Below are positions 1 to 11,769 of a DNA stretch of 64,000 bases, in pieces. The notes beneath the pieces are model-generated. The model did not search any database. It saw only the letters and a program-made list of their open reading frames with translations, and was not told the origin of the DNA. This stretch comes from Amphirosellinia nigrospora. Its lineage: Eukaryota; Ascomycota; Sordariomycetes; Xylariales; Xylariaceae. The stretch is from assembly GCA_004123355.1 (NCBI GenBank), contig SCHM01000006.1, positions 496,001 to 560,000 of the forward strand. The letters are read 5' to 3'. Numbering within the stretch: position 1 is the first letter of the stretch; every line of letters starts with the position of its first letter. A program made the translations under genes and the position numbers.

Positions 1-1300
1 CCCTCGATCAAGGCTCGCGATGTTCCGGCTGACCGCTGATCGTTTTGTAGGCTACTGACCCGGCATCTTGATTAACCTCTACTGGCCCATTCCCACAAGC
101 TACACAAACCCCGGCCCAGCACCTGTGGACTGTGAGTACTACCATATTTTACATTTGACGTTTCCGACCGCTGCGTAACATTTGTCTCTCGCTTACGGTG
201 TGTTTTGTTTGAGATGCATGCCCAGAATCCTTTGCAAATTTACCGAAATAGAAATTGCTAACTAGTAGTTTTCGCAGTGCTAAATGCTAAGTAAAGATTA
301 AGTATAAAGAGACGCTTCTGGTTTGGAGTAGGTTCATAAGTAGAATGTTTTCGCCCTGTTGAATACTCTCCCATGTACAGTACTCATGCCGCCATGAAGA
401 GCGTCGATGAAGGGAGAATTGAATCTGTATGCGCGAATTGCTTCCAGCTGAGACAATGAGTTACGTCATCAAACGTTTTAGTGTGAAGCCCTAAAAGCTT
501 AAGTACAAGTATACTCGGTATACATATATGTATAAGTATCCCTTTACGTGCTGCACACTCACAACGGCGGCCGCTACAACACACAACACACGCACGACAG
601 GTTGCCTACTACTTACAGTAGTAGGTCCTGCCTAGGTAGGGCTGACGGACCGGGAGGATTTGTAATTCCTCAGGCAATTCCGTGTCTCAAGTGTTTTTAT
701 TAGCACCCCGATTACCGACGCATCCGAAGGATTTTACCCAATCTGTCCGTTAGCGGCGCAGTACATATAACGTCACAAGAGGATTGGTCGGCATGGAGCA
801 GATGCGACCAGGATCAGGGTTGCATCCCGAGGGATTTCGCAATGTGATCTCGTGCACACAATGATTCACGGCCTTGGCCTGCCTGGTGTGGCAGGTAAAC
901 TAACCGGGCTGGGTTGGGGCCGCTTTTATAAAAAGTCCATAAGTCCGTCCGTATACGTATATGTACGGTACCTGGTAATAAACACCTAAGCAACAAGTCA
1001 GATAGGTGTGTTGGGTGTGTTGGAGCTGTGTGTTCTATTTTCAAATACTCGTACAGTACATACACGACAGTACCATGTTCGCCCGCTTTCGTTGCGAGCC
1101 CTCTCACACCTTTAAACGCTACCACCCGCATGCTCTTTCTTCCTTCCCCTCAAAACTCTAAAAGATCCCTTGAAGCAAGAAAGCAAGGAAGTCAGCCAGG
1201 AAATCCCGTGCGCATTTTAACCTCCATCATCGGTCCATCATCATTTTGAACATTTTATTCTTATTTTTAGGAAGCTGCCTATCTCTCTATATATCTCGAA
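1..1300. other. Intergenic, no gene seen
   Basis: No open frame here has family-like content. The stretch has moderate AT content and a short CCTAGGTAGG motif near 633. It probably serves as upstream DNA for the small membrane-protein frame that follows. Confidence 0.5.
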
Positions 1301-1564
1301 ATGAAAAAGAGTCGGCGCGCCGAGTTCCGGGAGACCGTGGTCGAGATTGTGCAGGTGCTCTTTGCCGTCCTCATCATCGTCATCTTCATTCTTGCTTTTG
1401 TGATTCAATCCGACGGTATTGTTTTACCACCATGGACTAAGACGTTCCAAGGCGCAACCCCCGAGCAACAGACTCAATACTCTGCAGCCTTGTTGAGTGT
1501 CATTCTTGTCATTACTGCGATTATTGTTGTTGCCGGAACCTATCTTGTAAGGTCCAGTGCTTGA
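1301..1564 (+). CDS. Small two-helix membrane protein, hypothetical
   Basis: An uninterrupted 87-codon frame from ATG to TGA. The N-terminus is short and basic (MKKSRRAEF). It is followed by a hydrophobic helix of about 24 residues (roughly 12-36, rich in V, I, L, F), a polar loop with PPWTKTFQGATPEQQTQ, and a second hydrophobic helix (roughly 60-82) ending in a short tail. Two helices with both ends probably on the same side of the membrane are seen directly; no family is recognised. The clean hydrophobic pattern and the ATG after CGAA favour a real gene. A chance frame is still possible because it is short and has no visible intron. Confidence 0.45.
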   Translation: MKKSRRAEFRETVVEIVQVLFAVLIIVIFILAFVIQSDGIVLPPWTKTFQGATPEQQTQYSAALLSVILVITAIIVVAGTYLVRSSA

Positions 1565-3203
1565 AGGGATTTAAGCATAGACGATGAACATGTCGACCAG
1601 CGGCATCTTTCAATCGCGGCTACATTCCCGTGGATGAGGGATCACGGCAACTTACGATTGTGGGATGACATCATGGGCTTATATGGTGCGCAGTAAGACG
1701 GTGCTGGAAGAAGGATACCCGACTCAGAAGGCTACGGGATCCTGGTCGGGGCTACTGACTTGCGCGTTCTACTCGTAAGTCCGAGCCTACCAGCACGCCC
1801 GAATGAACGCTTACCGTTAATTTCAAGCTTGAAATGCTTGGGTTTTTACCACCTTTTGGCTACGCATAGACACATAGAGGGGGGTCGGCAATGGGAATGG
1901 CCGAATGCGTTTGACACAAAGAAATCCTCACCTCTCCCTCGACAAATAAACGCCACATCCGGATAGCGGTGTGGTTTATATCGATGCCAGCGCAGCATGC
2001 ACGCCGGCGACTTTATTTCCCCACCGGGTTAAAGGATGGAGACACGGCGCCATGCAAGACCTTGTGGCTCAGAAGCAATCAATAATTCTCCTTCCCAACT
2101 CCGATTAGTTGAGAAGCGGCATGTCTGCACGGTACCAATTGGGGTGCATTACCCGGGTTTTGAATACGCAGCATACCCTTTAGAGAATAACGCAGGCCTA
2201 CGCAACTCTCGTCAATTCGCCCGAGATATCGAACAACATCATGGATCTGAAGGGACAGCGGCTTCGGAAGGGGTTGGCGATAATGCGACCGGGCGCAGCT
2301 ACCGAATAAACTCTCCCGACTGCAACAACCGCAACCACGGGCTCGAAGGCATCGATTGAAATCTTTCCTGCCGCGCTACCATGCCGACGCCTCGCCGGGC
2401 GTACCGGCGGAACACAAGCGCGTAGCCAATTGGCTATGTCTTCGGAGGTGTCTTGACAGTCGACCGACTATGCGAGTGGCTTTAATTGGGCTGCTTGTGC
2501 CTTACTATCTCATCACCTAAGTCTACTGAAGGTTTTACTGAACGCGAAGAGGATTCAGCCCTATATCAATCCGAAGGCCGTGATAGCATAACGGCATCCA
2601 TTTCGTGAGACGACTTGTAACTGTCGTCGTGTTGAAATTAGCAGGCGAATTGCCTACCAACGGATGACCTTGTGCAGAGGAATGACGGCCCGAATCCGAG
2701 GGCCTCGAGAGCTTTTACTTATATATATCATACGATGCACTTGGCGAGGAGATGAAACGAAAACCGTGGTTATAGTGAAAACATCTTATGAATCGCTGGC
2801 GCATTAAATATTGCTAGACGACAGTATCTTATAGGCTTAGTCGGATATTATTGGGCAATAACTGTACATAGCACTGAAAATTATACCTTCGGCTTTCTTA
2901 GTAGCAGCCGTATCAGAACAATGAACACATTAAACTCTTGGAAGTTGGAACATTTGATTCATTCTTGTATCATCATAAGATATGATGGCACCTATTACTG
3001 GAGTTTTAGGATGCTATAAAAGGAGCCGTGATATTCTCATGGGTGGATATCCAATTTGCGCATTTCGGACATTGTCGCTACTATACAGGCAGTAGGTACC
3101 TAGACTGCTAGCAGACGTCACCTATCCGGGTAACAACGTCTGACACATGGCAGACATAATATTCCGCATCGACAACCCGGTATCCGATAATGCATGCTTG
3201 AAC
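1565..3203. other. Intergenic, no gene seen
   Basis: Only short frames without family resemblance. The stretch from about 2700 to 3060 is AT-rich. The frame at 3147-3575 on the plus strand is the antisense shadow of the P450 that follows. Confidence 0.5.
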
Positions 3204-4862
3204 TTAAAAGCGCCTTTTAAACCCAATCTCCAACGCGAGCGGCTTCCGCAGAAAGCCCTCACGGGTCTCCATCACCTCCTGCCGCAGGAAGACATCGTAC
3301 CGGCGCAACCACGTAGCCGCGATCATCTTCATCTCCATCTCAGCGACGTTTCTGCCAACGCAAGACCGCGGGCCGTAACTAAATGGGATAAACGCGTTTC
3401 GCTGCCGCGGCGTGACATCGGCCCAGCGCTCCGGTCGGAACTCGTCCGCGTCGGCGCCCCAGATCTCCGTCGAGTGGTGGATCGTATACGTCGGGACGCT
3501 CAGGACTGTGCCCGCGGGGAAGTAGTGCCCGCTCAGATGGATCCCTGGCGAGTCGTGCGGTATCTGCCGCGGTAACCCGATTCCCGAGGTGCAGTGGATG
3601 CGCAGCGTTTCGCTGATGACGGCCTCGAGATACGGTAAGTTTCTGACCGATTCGTAGTCGGGCACCTTGGTGGAGTTGCTGGGGATCGCGGCGTCGAGCT
3701 CGTCTTGCAGCTTTCCGAGCACCCCGGGAGTTCGGGCTACGTGATATAGCAGGGCGCAGGATGAGTTCGATGTCGTGTCTGAGCCCGCGATGAGCTGGGT
3801 CAGGGCTTCGGCGGTCAATTCCTGAAATCCGAGGGGTTCGCCCTTCTCGTCGCGACCCTCCTGTAATCTGGCGAGGAGATCCTTGCGGTTGATATCTGGC
3901 GGGTTATCCAGACGCTCCTTGACCCGCGCAATGGCAATACCGGCTAGGTTTTCGACAGCGGCAAGGCCCTTTGAGAAGAAGGGGTCCGGAAGCCATTTCG
4001 CATACGGCTTAATTGACGGATAACAGCCAAGTGTCGCCGACACCTCACCTCTCCGGTTGAGAATCTCGACCGCCGGCGCATAGATTGATGGCGCGTTCAG
4101 CGATGTCCGGACCTCGGCAATGTCGGCACCCGCCTTCAACATGCCGAATGGTGCGCCGAATGCGAGATCGCCAATCGTATCAAATGCGACATAGTTGAAC
4201 CACTTCAGACAATCCACGTGCGCAGTTTTATCAGCGCGGGGCGATTTCTCCGCCAGCTCATCCCATCGATTCACGAATGTCTCTAAGTTCTCAGCAACTA
4301 TGATAGAGTTAGTTCTTGCTCAAATGAGGAATACACACGTGCGCTTCGAAGGCCCCTGGACTGGAGGGTAGCACTCGTTGCGCCTAAACACCGAACGACT
4401 TGGAATTGGTTGTGCGACTAACTATACGGCTCAAACTGGCTAATGCTCTTGGGAGCAAAGGTATGAGACACCAACTTCCGCTTCCGCGTGTGCTCCGTAC
4501 GGTCGCGCGTATTGAAAAGTCCTCGCTTGATAGAAACGAAGGCATCATAGAATTCGGATTTCAAGAATCCGTTACCATGTCCGTAGATGACCTGGATAGC
4601 CTCATCGTCGGCGACGCTGACGTGATTCGGCTGGATTCGCACAACAGGTCCTAGCTTCCTATGCACCTCATCTACCATGAGATACCTCTTGCCGACGCGG
4701 CATGTGTATAAAAGCCACCAATTGGTGAATTGCGCGGGAAACGGACCCGGGATATCGCGGATCTGGCTGTGTGTGACGAAGTAGGGATAGACGTAGTACG
4801 CGATTACGGTGATCACGGCAGCCCCAGCGTCAAGGGTGAGACGAGAAGATGATGATTGCCAT
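3204..4862 (-). CDS. Cytochrome P450, CYP53-like (benzoate 4-monooxygenase type)
   Basis: A heme monooxygenase of the type that para-hydroxylates benzoate-like aromatic acids; it would sit on the endoplasmic reticulum through its N-terminus. Seen in order: a hydrophobic leader, the proline hinge RDIPGPFPAQFTNWW, the CYP53-like stretch GHGNGFLKSEFYDAFVSI, the I-helix AGSDTTSNS with the oxygen-binding Thr pair, the K-helix ETLR, and the heme loop FSYGPRSCVGR with the Cys ligand. One intron (4298-4422, 125 bp) joins SQFEPY to AENLETFVNRW in phase. The C-terminus ends FKRRF. The ATG at 4862 (MAIIIF) fits the leader but is out of frame with the rest by one base; otherwise no in-frame ATG is seen near the leader. 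The subfamily is inferred from remembered family motifs. Confidence 0.85.
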
Positions 4863-6898
4863 CGTTGCTTTTTTTTCGCGCAACCCGAGATGCGCGCTGG
4901 TGTAGATGAATCGGGGTGCCGGTTACTTCTGGCCCTAAGCCACTACTACCCACAATTTAAATCTAGTGTAGACAGAACGGAAGCAGCGGTGTTAATAGCT
5001 CAATGTAACGCTAAGGTTGTCTTTGACAAGAGAAATAAGATGCTCTTTATATGGATGAATTTCTGGAAAAGTTGAAGAATCCTTTAGTATCTCATTAGGC
5101 CATCTTCCATTACTGTCAACAGTTTCCGATACAGTTGCGTGTGACGATATAACTCGGTGATGCGGGTCGCCGACCGTGGCTCTCTCTTTGACGACTCGCG
5201 GGGTTTGTTGCCAAATACCCCACCCCTCCGCACAGCCATCCGCATTATATCATTGAGTGTTATATATCTACTATGTGGAATCTGGACGTTTAGGGCGCCG
5301 GATAGGTGCTCTAGCCGGGGATAAAACGTGCTAGGAGGACGTCGGTAAGCAAGCTCGGTAAACCCTGAGCCCCGTAAGTAGTGGGTTGCATCGCCCCGGT
5401 AAGCGGATGCGGCAGATGAACCAAACCCGCTAGGTTAGTCGTGGATATAAGCACTATGAAAATCTAGAATGGAACAAACTAGCGGCTACCACTCTATCGG
5501 ATCCGGGACGATGATGAATCCTTCTTTGATTACTGGAGGGTAGCTTAGGCGTGTCATTGTCTTGCTGCACTGAACGACGCGAGCGCCCATTCTTGACTGG
5601 TATGAGGATAGAAGAAGCAGTACCCAATTCTCATTCTGGAGGATCATATGTACTGCTTCAACAGCGCTAGCTGAGTTAATAAGCCGGGTTTGAGGAGAAG
5701 AAGAGAGGCTGGGTGCCTTCATTCAGCTATGTCCGCTAAGTTACGTGCTATCTATTTTGAGCAATAATCTAACTCGGAGACGGAGATGGAGCAAGCTACA
5801 AGCGGTAATTTTCACGGCTAATGGTCGTTTATATATGGCACATCGGAGATCGGAGATCGCGAGTTCGCCGTGATGGTGATCGCGACCCCGTCCCCGTAAC
5901 TCTCGGCCGACAACCCACCGCCACAACCTGGTGCGCCACAATGACTTAAATTAGGAGAAATTTAGGGTTAGTGAACAGAAATAGGTGACATTAGACAAGA
6001 TCAGTGAAACTCGACGGATGTGAGATGTAAACTGGGTATACGATGGCAAGGCAACTGAAATACGCCAACATCGACGCCCCTGGGTGGCACCTCTTGTCGA
6101 TCTCGTTGCACGCAGTTAATCCGCCGAATTGGGTTTATAACTCATAGGATCTTAACGCGCATCAACATACATTCTTATAAGATCGAGCTAGTGTATTACT
6201 AGTTTCTGTCGTTACCACTCGTTCTCGTCATCGTGTTGTATGAGACGACGAGAATTAAACCAAGAGGCTTTGACTGAAATAACTCCAACATTACAACTTT
6301 TCCTGGTCTTTTCCCGCTTCGTAATTCCGCCCCGGAACATGCATATTGATCTATTGATCTGGGAATGGGCCACCACTAATTTTCCTAGCTGACCACTTTA
6401 TATTCCCTCTCTATCTCTATCTCTGTGTCAAAAATTTCTGTTGCACGAAATTCGTTTCATTCTTTGTTGAAAGCTAGTTGTCGTGATTGTGTTGGTGAGT
6501 GGCATCATATGTTAGCTATAACAGGCCTATGTTAGATACCCAGGTAACTAGAATGTCTGCGCAACTCGCCGTGTTTGCGTCCGGCGTTTGACACGATCGT
6601 GAGTATTCGTTATAGTTGGTACTTAAGTGAAATAATCAATTATGTAGTAATTTGAGTTCTTCTTATTTTTTCCATGGGCATAACTAAACTACGATCAATC
6701 AACGGGAATTTTGGGATGCCACTCTTCCTTGTAAAACTCCTAGACTACAGCGGCTCCTATAAGATTACGTCTGACATATTCCATCATAATACATTACCTC
6801 CCAAACTGCAATACTTCATAGAAACCAGCCCAGACCAGATGATACAATCTAAACCCTATACACTTATGTTTTTCATACTATGGTCAGGCCCCAACCTG
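4863..6898. other. Intergenic, AT-rich, no gene seen
   Basis: About 2 kb with only short, compositionally random frames. The last part (6600-6900) is AT-rich and lies just downstream of the kinase relic that ends at 6899. No repeat copy from elsewhere in the window was recognised. Confidence 0.45.
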
Positions 6899-8795
6899 TC
6901 AATACTGCTCATAAGTTGATTTAACGGAAACTCCCTGTACTAATTGACTGAATATTGAGGGCACAGGTGCCATCGGATCGACTTCTCTGGTAAATGGGGC
7001 CGTGTCCTTCTGGGCGGCGGCTAGTATTACCCGGAGTGCTTCATGAGTGTCGCCCGCTCCGAGGCGGTCCTCTGGCTTAACTTTAAGCAGATGCGATTCA
7101 ACGAGCTTGACGACGATCTCCATAGCTGTGCCTTTAAACCATATATGATTCTCTAACCCCTGGATTACCTCTCTCACCGCAGGATGTACTTCCATCCCAT
7201 TTTCTATATTTTCCTCATTCCCATTAGGCCTGGTAATAGGTCGGTAATACGCGAAATCAGGGGGTCACGGTTACCCCTACAGCTCTCAATAGCGGCGGAG
7301 TCGTACAGAAGCCATATGACGAATTCCAACATGATGCAGCCCACTATAAAATTCAGAATTAGCAACAGTCAGGTCTGTAAGGCTTTCGGGGGCATGAGAG
7401 AACGTAAGGGTGCTAATCTAGTCTAAGGGGCCTTTTGTTCTGAGACTGAGCTGGAATACGGGGACAATGATGCCAAGTATTACTCACTAGACCAGCAATC
7501 GTATTTTCGTGACCGACTCAACAGATTTTTATAGGGCTCGTGTGCCTCTGGGGCTTCATAGGTAAGAGTCGAGGCCTTGGTAATGGTAGGCTTTGTCCGA
7601 AGACCGGTTTCTACCTCGTGCGTCCTAGACACACCAAAGTCTGCGATCTTCAAGGTACCAAGTTTGGTATTATCATCAGTGAAATGGAGAATATTAGATG
7701 GCTTCAAGTCTCCATGGCGGGTCCCAGTCTGATGGATCAACTCTAGGGCATGCGTGAGGGCGGTAATCTGTCGAAGAGCCCAGAGGAAGACATCAGTTGT
7801 TCTTTCGAGTTCCCGTGGGCCAAATTCGGACCAAAAGTCCCATTAGTTCCCGCCACGAGCCCATGGAAAGAAAATACAACGTGCTTGGTCACAGCTGGCC
7901 AAGGGCTTACTGAGGTGCTCGTCCTCAATCATCCGGATCCGCCCCAAGTTGATCATTTCGTCACGATAAAAACTATCTTTCGCGCCTTTCGGCGCATCTC
8001 TGAATTGCTTAATAGCAACGCAGGCTTCCCCGTGTAGCTTCATGCCATTCAAATTAGCTGCGCTCATGAGGGAAAAACCTGGACTGAGCTCACTGTATCC
8101 TCGATTCCCTCACATTGTGACGGCCATGGCACACCTCTGTATATGTCGCTGTAAGAGGTTGTATACACCACATTACAGTCAAATGGTAGTGTGGCAAATG
8201 GCTGAAGGGGAATTGGTGTTAAATTGCCGGCTTTGAAGTCCACAATAGGTGCCCAGACGTCCCATTGGGTTTCAAGGAACATGTCTTCTAGGTCTCTATA
8301 CGCCTTGAATGACTTGAAGCTCCTCTTGCCGCATTTTGACCGGAGATACCTTCCATCCTTTACAAGAAGAAGATGATTGTCACGATCCACGCAAGGGTAG
8401 GGTGTAAACATCTGTTGTTGCACAGAGGACCAGTGAAGTCATCTCCGTGGGCTCTACGTGACCATATGGCTATATACGAGGAGTCTCTTTGTCTAACTGG
8501 TCTCTGATCCCTGTTCCTGGCAATGATCGTCGGTCAATTCATCACTCAGCAGAGCATCGATACAATCGCATTTGCCTAGCAGTACCAGGATAGCGATGAC
8601 TTTGCTAGCTTGTTGGACTTTCTCTTCCAGGTTCCAGTCCCAGCATGGTAGGAGCCGTCGGCCTAAATTGGAGGGAAGCTCATCTCTAACACTTTGGACT
8701 GTGATTATACTGCGAATGATATCTGGCCGGATATGTTTCCGCCTAGTCAGGAGGCATAGCTCTTTAGCATCCTGCAGCTTTTGGCGCAAAATCAT
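6899..8795 (-). pseudogene. Protein kinase relic (Ser/Thr type)
   Basis: Pieces of one kinase lie in order on the minus strand. First comes an N-terminal helical region from Met at 8795 (MILRQKLQDAKEL, later VIAILVLLGK), then a linker with ETQWDVWAPIVDF, an N-lobe with CVAIKQF, a hinge-like FFPWARGGN, the catalytic loop HGDLKPSNIL, DFGVS, the APE loop as YEAPE, and a C-lobe ending near 6899. A 144-bp intron (7344-7487) rejoins DCWS to MGCIMLEF in phase. An in-frame TAA at 7843-7845 follows FFPWARGGN. The frame also shifts at the G5 run 7260-7264, where one more base would restore it, and again between the linker and N-lobe. It shares the N-terminal region with the kinase at 11.8 kb. A decayed paralogue is likely, although sequencing error may explain some shifts. 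Confidence 0.7.
8381..8520. repeat. Dispersed repeat R1, copy A
   Basis: About 140 bp, also present at 61863-62011 in the same orientation and at 58121-58265 inverted. Shared landmarks are CATCTGTTGTTG, a TATATA box-like core, GAGTCTCTTTGTCT and GATCCCTGTTCCTGG at the end. This copy lies inside the kinase relic, between its N-terminal helical region and its linker region. Confidence 0.75.
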
Positions 8796-9999
8796 TGATG
8801 CGGAAGTGGGCTCAAATCTAGAACTTAAATATATGCTTGTGAATTGGTTCAATATTACGATACTCAATGTTCGCTGTGGCGTACGATTAACCTCAGGTGA
8901 GCGGGTTGGATGCGAGCGCATGAGCGTAGGAAACTGCCTAGATATACACCAACGACCCCGCATAGCCTTCTCCTCGTCATTCCCTCTAAGCCTCTTGTCC
9001 CTCATAATCAGAGCATCACGTTGGCGCGACCAGATGAAGCTGCCTGTGTCAGACTGTGAGCTACCATCAACTATGCTCCAAAGCAGGGTAGCAAACGGTA
9101 GCAGTCATTGAACCAATCATCTAACTTGGGAATTGAGACGACCTGTTCATGCAAGAAGATATGACGATGCTCGCTCCAAGTGATTGGACACTACTGTCGT
9201 GAAGTAGGTGAGTTATCATGCGTGGGTGGCAACCATCAGGATTCAGCTACCACATGGAATAGATAGATGGCTTGGAAATCCCTGTTTGTCTCTTTCACAC
9301 AGCTAGGCAACACATCATGCATGGAGTGGTGGGCATCGGAGGGCCCGGAGAGCCAACGACTTTTCTACCGAAAGTTGCAATGCAATGTTTATGGCCCCCA
9401 AGTATGATGGGAAGCGTCCAGAAGCTCTCACACCGGTCCAGCCTGCACCCAGTTATGTGTTACTGGGAAGACAGGGGCAGGTGACTGTATTTATTAGCGC
9501 ATAAAACATATGAAGAATGAACTGACTATGAATCTATTGTTTACAGCATATTAAGTGTTGATACGATGCTAGCCTGTTTCCAGGGGACCAGGAATAGCTA
9601 TTCCCTCTTCATATACTGTGTACTCAAAGGCTTCGTGTCTTCGGTCTGTCTTACTTTGGCGCTCAGTTAGCGGCGGTTTACACCATGATTTGAGATATTT
9701 GAACTCCTCTTCGTTTTTCGCGGTCGGGTCGTGTTCATTCAGCATTTAATCCCCGGGCCTATCCAGAAAGTGCTACTGCTGTACTTTGTGCGTATGCCCC
9801 TTGTATACTTTCCACCGCTTAATGACACGACGGTTTTATTGAGATTGATTAATATTTTGTATGCTTAGTCTCACGGTAAAATGTATCTCATTGAAGATTC
9901 GTCGGGAGTTTAGGATACTAGTCGTAGTTGACCGAAGGTAGCCGCCGCGTTTCTGTTGGCTAAGAAGCCGGTACAGTCTTCTAATCATTCATAGAAGTG
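8796..9999. other. Intergenic, no gene seen
   Basis: The plus-strand frame at 8572-9111 is antisense to the kinase N-terminal region. Beyond 9111 there is only AT-rich sequence with short frames and no recognisable domain. Confidence 0.45.
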
Positions 10000-10777
10000 T
10001 TACCGCTCCGAGAGCAATGCCCCCACTGCCAGTGACGTCGCTATGGCCTCCAAGGAACCAACACTGGCTGGCTCTGGCATTGACTTCTTTGGACTGCCAC
10101 ACAACCGGCATGAATTTCGTCCTCCCTCATCAAGTGCCAATGTTTGAAAGACATACTTGACGCGCTCTAGAACTTTATCTCCGACGAATGCTAGGGGCCG
10201 AAGGGGTAGGTGTGCCGGAAAGCCCAAGGATGAGGCCGTATCCCACACAGTAAGCGCAGTGATTTCGACTTTGCGCAGAGCTCTCGACTGCTCTAGAACC
10301 CCCATCTTCTTTCTATACTCCTCAGGGGTTTTCAGGTTTCCGATTTGGCCAGAGTGTGGTGACTCCTTTGGCAGCAAGCCAGTCGGACTAATGAATGACG
10401 CTAAGGACTGCGCGGCAAATGCGCCACGTGAAAATTCAATGAAGTAAACCTCATTGTTGCTCTCAATGAAATTGTATTTGTGTGACAGAAAACCGTATGC
10501 CTCTCAGATTCTCGTGGATAGTCCTGCAGATGGACCCGGGTGGTCAGCAATTCGGCGCCCGACGCCCGAGAGGGTTTCCTGTTGATCTCTCAGGAATTTT
10601 AAAAACACAAGCCATGCATTTGCCACTCGTTGCCCTGAATGAATTTGGAGGCCTACTCGTACCATTGCCAACGTTACTGCTGTAATAGATGATCTGAAGA
10701 GAGTCATCACTGCCTCGAGATTGAAGACACCGTGTCAGAGTTACAACGTTCGTCAGGGGGGGTTCTATTAACCCCAT
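10000..10777 (-). pseudogene. DUF2235 alpha/beta-hydrolase relic
   Basis: Fragments of the fungal DUF2235 fold occur in order on the minus strand. A start-like piece has DDSLQIIYYSSNVG. It is followed by the nucleophile elbow FIEFSRGAFAAQSLASFI (Ser in FSRGA; the family usually has GFSRGA), and then VWDTASSLGFPAH and YVFQTLALDEGGR, which match the family's downstream motifs. About 260 residues of the domain are represented. The pieces do not form one open frame and the expected second half of the protein is absent, so this is a decayed partial copy. Members are predicted lipases or esterases in fungi. It lies between two kinase relics in the accessory island. The family call rests on several motifs in the right order and spacing. 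Confidence 0.6.
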
Positions 10778-11769
10778 CCAGTCATGTCCAGCTTAAAAAC
10801 GAAGAGTTTCTTTCTCATTATTTTCATTATATCTATCACGCCTAAATCAATTTACAGCGTAACAAGATTTCATGTTAGGGCCCCTTTTTCGAGCACGCTG
10901 CTCATTATTGGAGATACGCGCTATATTGGCTTGTTACGAACAGTTGCAATTGGTGGTTTAGCCACGCTATATAAATATAGGCTGGCCACAGAGACATACA
11001 GCTTCAGCTCTCGCTTGTTAATAACCTCTTTTGGGTGGCGGCGACTTATAGAGCCCTGTTAGTTTATTCGACAGCTCTTCCATTAAAAAAACTCAATAAC
11101 GAATATTGCATGAATGATCAATCCAATCATTTCTATTTTCGGTGAGTATCATGCATGTTACGATAGACTGGGCTTTCTATGGTCGTGTGCTGTATGGAGG
11201 CAAGCGTTCGTCAGCATACAAGGGGGCATTGATAAGGCAGGCTGTGAACGCCTCTCTGAGTTGGAGGGTACCAGGGCTGCAAACCCCTCATCGAGATGAA
11301 ACTTCCTATGCGTACGGCCTCATGCGAGAGTCATCTGATTCTTACCCTTCACCTTCGCTTCAAAGTCCTACAACAAAGTGTAAAGGTCTGATTGGCAGTG
11401 TTCGCCTTTCCACGGTCTTTTGATTCGGCGGCCTTGGATGTGCCGTTTCTGGTTTTAGAACACGAACAGTACGATTCCTTCATCTCAGTGAATTGACATT
11501 TCTGCCTAATTTGCCCGACCTGTGTCACCGTTAGACACACCGCGGTCCGTGATGGCTGGGATGCGAGGAGTTTGTTATTGGGTCGGGTCTACACTTCAGG
11601 TCTGTGCTCTTCACAGAAAGCAAGATTATGACCTTCCATGCAAGCAAACCACTTACTCATATGAAAATCGCTATAGGCTGTTAGGAAATACTTTGAGCGG
11701 CAGTTACAAAGTAGTGGGATTGTATCTTCGAGTGATTGCTATTATACTCGCGACTCTCACGAAAACAGT
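10778..11769. other. Intergenic or unresolved 5' part of the kinase-HET gene
   Basis: Only short frames. The kinase-HET coding frame can be followed upstream only to about 11740, and no convincing start codon or further exon was found. Some of this stretch may therefore belong to the unresolved 5' end. Confidence 0.4.

Noticed and set aside
3147-3575. 142-codon plus-strand frame
   Set aside because: Antisense to the P450 heme-binding region.
4814-4816. GTG as start codon of the CYP53-like P450
   Set aside because: Fungal nuclear genes start with ATG; the hydrophobic leader also extends further upstream.
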